Positions 15,331 through 16,753 of a stretch of 16,753 nucleotides of DNA are shown here, in pieces; position 1 is the first letter of the stretch, and every line of letters starts with the position of its first letter. A program made the position numbers and the translations under genes. This DNA comes from an uncultured Planctomycetaceae bacterium (GTDB taxonomy: Bacteria > Planctomycetota > Planctomycetia > Pirellulales > Pirellulaceae): the NCBI GenBank assembly GCA_903927685.1, contig CAIYOB010000839.1:1-16753 (forward strand), given 5' to 3'. Below the pieces are notes generated by a model. It was not told the origin of the DNA. It worked only from the letters and a program-made list of their open reading frames with translations, and made no database searches.

Positions 15331-16350
15331 ATGCCAACTACCGAAATGCACCCGGCAGAACCCGGCCCGCCCGCATCCCTGTTCGCCGGCGCAAACCGGT
15401 TCTGCGAGGACGTCCGCCGCCGCGTGGCCGAAGTGGTCGTCGGCCAGGACGCCGTGGTCGAACGCATCCTGATCGCGCTGTTCACCGGCGGCCACTTGAT
15501 GCTGCAGGGAGTGCCGGGCCTGGCCAAGACGCTGCTGGTCAACGCCGTGGCGCGGGCCGTCGACTTGCAGTTCTCGCGGATCCAGTTCACGATCGACCTG
15601 CTGCCGTCGGACATCGTCGGGTCCGAGGTGTTGGACCAGAAGACGGGCGAGTTCCGTGTGCAAAAAGGGCCGATCTTCGCCCACTTGCTGCTGGCCGACG
15701 AGATCAACCGGGCCGCTCCCAAAGCGCAGAGCGCGATGCTCGAAGCGATGCAGGAGCGCAAGGTGACCATTGGCGGCCAGACGTTCAAGCTGCCCGTGCC
15801 GTTCCTGGTGATCGCCACCCAGAACCCGATCGAACAGTCCGGGACGTTCGAGCTGCCCGAAGCACAACTGGACCGCTTCATGCTGTACCACCGGCTCGAC
15901 TATCCTACGCCGGACGAAGAGCAGGATATCCTGCGGCGGCAGCTGGCCATGGGCCTGAAGAAAGAAGCCGGCGGGGCCATCCCCAAAACGGCGTTTGACA
16001 TGATCGCCGCCGAGCCTTGTGCGACGATCGCCGACCTGGTGCGGGCGATGGAAGCGGTCCAGCAGGTGCAGGTCAGCGAGGTGTTCCTCAAACACACGGT
16101 GGAGCTGGTCCGGCGCACGCGGCAGTCCACGCTGCTGGACTTCGGCTGCAGCCCCCGCGCCGGCCTGGCCCTAGTCGCCGCTTCCCGCGCCCGGGCCTTT
16201 ATCCGCGGCCGCGACTACGTGGTGCCGGAGGATCTGTTCGAGTTGGCCGAGGACGTGATGCTGCACCGGATCCGGCTGACCTACGAAGCGGCCGCCGAAG
16301 GGCACTCCGGCCGGGAGATCCTGGAATCCATCCTGTCGGATTTGTCGTAG
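15331..16350 (+). CDS. MoxR-family AAA+ ATPase
   Basis: This 339-residue cytoplasmic protein starts at the ATG at 15331 with GAAAGG 6 nt upstream. Nearby ATGs at 15314 and 15326 are in other frames. It shows the full MoxR set: Walker A GVPGLAKT (60-67), ADEINRAAPKAQSAMLEAMQ with Walker B D123/E124, QERKVTIGG, sensor 1 ATQNP (162-166), EQSGTFELPEAQLDRF with arginine-finger region, and sensor 2 GCSPRAG with R276. A C-terminal lid domain ends at DLS. MoxR ATPases act as chaperone-like remodelling enzymes on VWA-containing partners, and here a VWA gene lies upstream and a DUF58 gene 25 nt downstream. Length and motifs are normal for the family. Confidence 0.96.
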   Translation: MPTTEMHPAEPGPPASLFAGANRFCEDVRRRVAEVVVGQDAVVERILIALFTGGHLMLQGVPGLAKTLLVNAVARAVDLQFSRIQFTIDLLPSDIVGSEVLDQKTGEFRVQKGPIFAHLLLADEINRAAPKAQSAMLEAMQERKVTIGGQTFKLPVPFLVIATQNPIEQSGTFELPEAQLDRFMLYHRLDYPTPDEEQDILRRQLAMGLKKEAGGAIPKTAFDMIAAEPCATIADLVRAMEAVQQVQVSEVFLKHTVELVRRTRQSTLLDFGCSPRAGLALVAASRARAFIRGRDYVVPEDLFELAEDVMLHRIRLTYEAAAEGHSGREILESILSDLS

Positions 16351-16375
16351 CCATTTCCGCGGAGCCGTAGCCCTC

Positions 16376-16753
16376 ATGCGTCGTACCGTCGAACTGCCAC
16401 ACGACCCGGTGGATTCGCGCCAATTCGAGCTGGCGGTGGTCCAGTTGGCCGACAGCCTGGACTTCGGCGCGGACGATTCGATTTATCACGGATCGGGGTT
16501 GGAGTACGCCCAGTCCCGGGCTTACCTGCCGGGGGACAGTGTCAAGCTGATCGACTGGCGCGTCTCGGCTCGCACCGGCAAGTATTTTGTCAAGGAGTAC
16601 CAGGAACCGCGGCAGATCCCGCTGTACCTGTTGCTGGATACGTCCGCGTCGATGTGCGTCAGTTCGCTGACGCTCAGCAAGTACGCCTGGGCCGTGCGGA
16701 TCGCCGCGGGCGTTGCCCTGGCCGCCCAGTCGCGGCTGACCCCCGTGGGGCTG
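16376..16753 (+). CDS. DUF58 (VWA-like) domain protein, partial at the right edge
   Basis: The frame from the ATG at 16376 is open to the window end (126 complete codons). It contains the DUF58 signature GSGLEYAQSRAYLPGDSVKL, IDWRVSARTGKYFVKEY and then the VWA-like strand LYLLLDTSASM with DxSxS metal-site residues D88, S90 and S92. DUF58 proteins are the standard partner encoded directly after MoxR ATPases. Unlike many members, this one begins straight in the cytosolic domain with no N-terminal membrane helices in view. GGAG at about 11 nt upstream is a weak ribosome-binding site. The C-terminal half is missing because the window ends. Confidence 0.92.
   Translation, partial: MRRTVELPHDPVDSRQFELAVVQLADSLDFGADDSIYHGSGLEYAQSRAYLPGDSVKLIDWRVSARTGKYFVKEYQEPRQIPLYLLLDTSASMCVSSLTLSKYAWAVRIAAGVALAAQSRLTPVGL

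Overview
The window reads as a chromosomal segment from a planctomycete, most likely a Pirellulales-type bacterium. The evidence is high GC content, long GC-biased shadow frames, a hydrazine-synthase-alpha-like (HzsA-related) diheme protein with a formylglycine-generating-enzyme-type C-terminus, a DUF4058 protein with the MPVHDWTRV opening, Tat-exported TIM-barrel isomerases, and dispersed palindromic intergenic repeats. The genus is not determinable from the sequence. No tRNA, rRNA, CRISPR, transposase or phage gene is visible.

Left block (1-4611, minus strand): the 5' part of an exported GH38-type alpha-mannosidase runs off the left edge. Upstream of it, after a 174-bp spacer holding an 88-nt nested palindrome, is an exported 1140-residue protein. 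It combines an HzsA-like beta-propeller/diheme c region with a C-terminal FGE/SUMF1-like domain that lacks the usual cysteines. A 256-bp divergent spacer separates this gene from a plus-strand DUF4058 gene (4868-5626).

Middle block (5644-7620, minus strand): two sugar phosphate isomerase/epimerase-family TIM barrels are separated by only 3 nt. The first is apparently cytoplasmic and the second carries a twin-arginine signal, so a cytosolic and an exported member of one enzyme family are made from one transcript. A 295-bp non-coding spacer with short repeats follows (7621-7915).

Right block (7916 to the window end, plus strand): an exported protein with a duplicated secretin/STN-like fold and an MBL-fold hydrolase come first. 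After a 102-bp spacer with tandem 12-mers, a palindrome and a good sigma70-type promoter, a tightly packed operon begins: BatA/B-like VWA protein, membrane-anchored helical-repeat protein, small Pro/Gly-linker protein, 1196-residue exported single-pass protein, MoxR AAA+ ATPase, and a DUF58 protein cut by the right edge. It resembles the MoxR/DUF58/VWA (Bat, aerotolerance) systems: a cytoplasmic MoxR ATPase with VWA partners and large periplasmic components. The giant protein and the two small proteins are the least described parts. They look like a lineage-specific envelope module driven by the MoxR ATPase; that last statement is inference.
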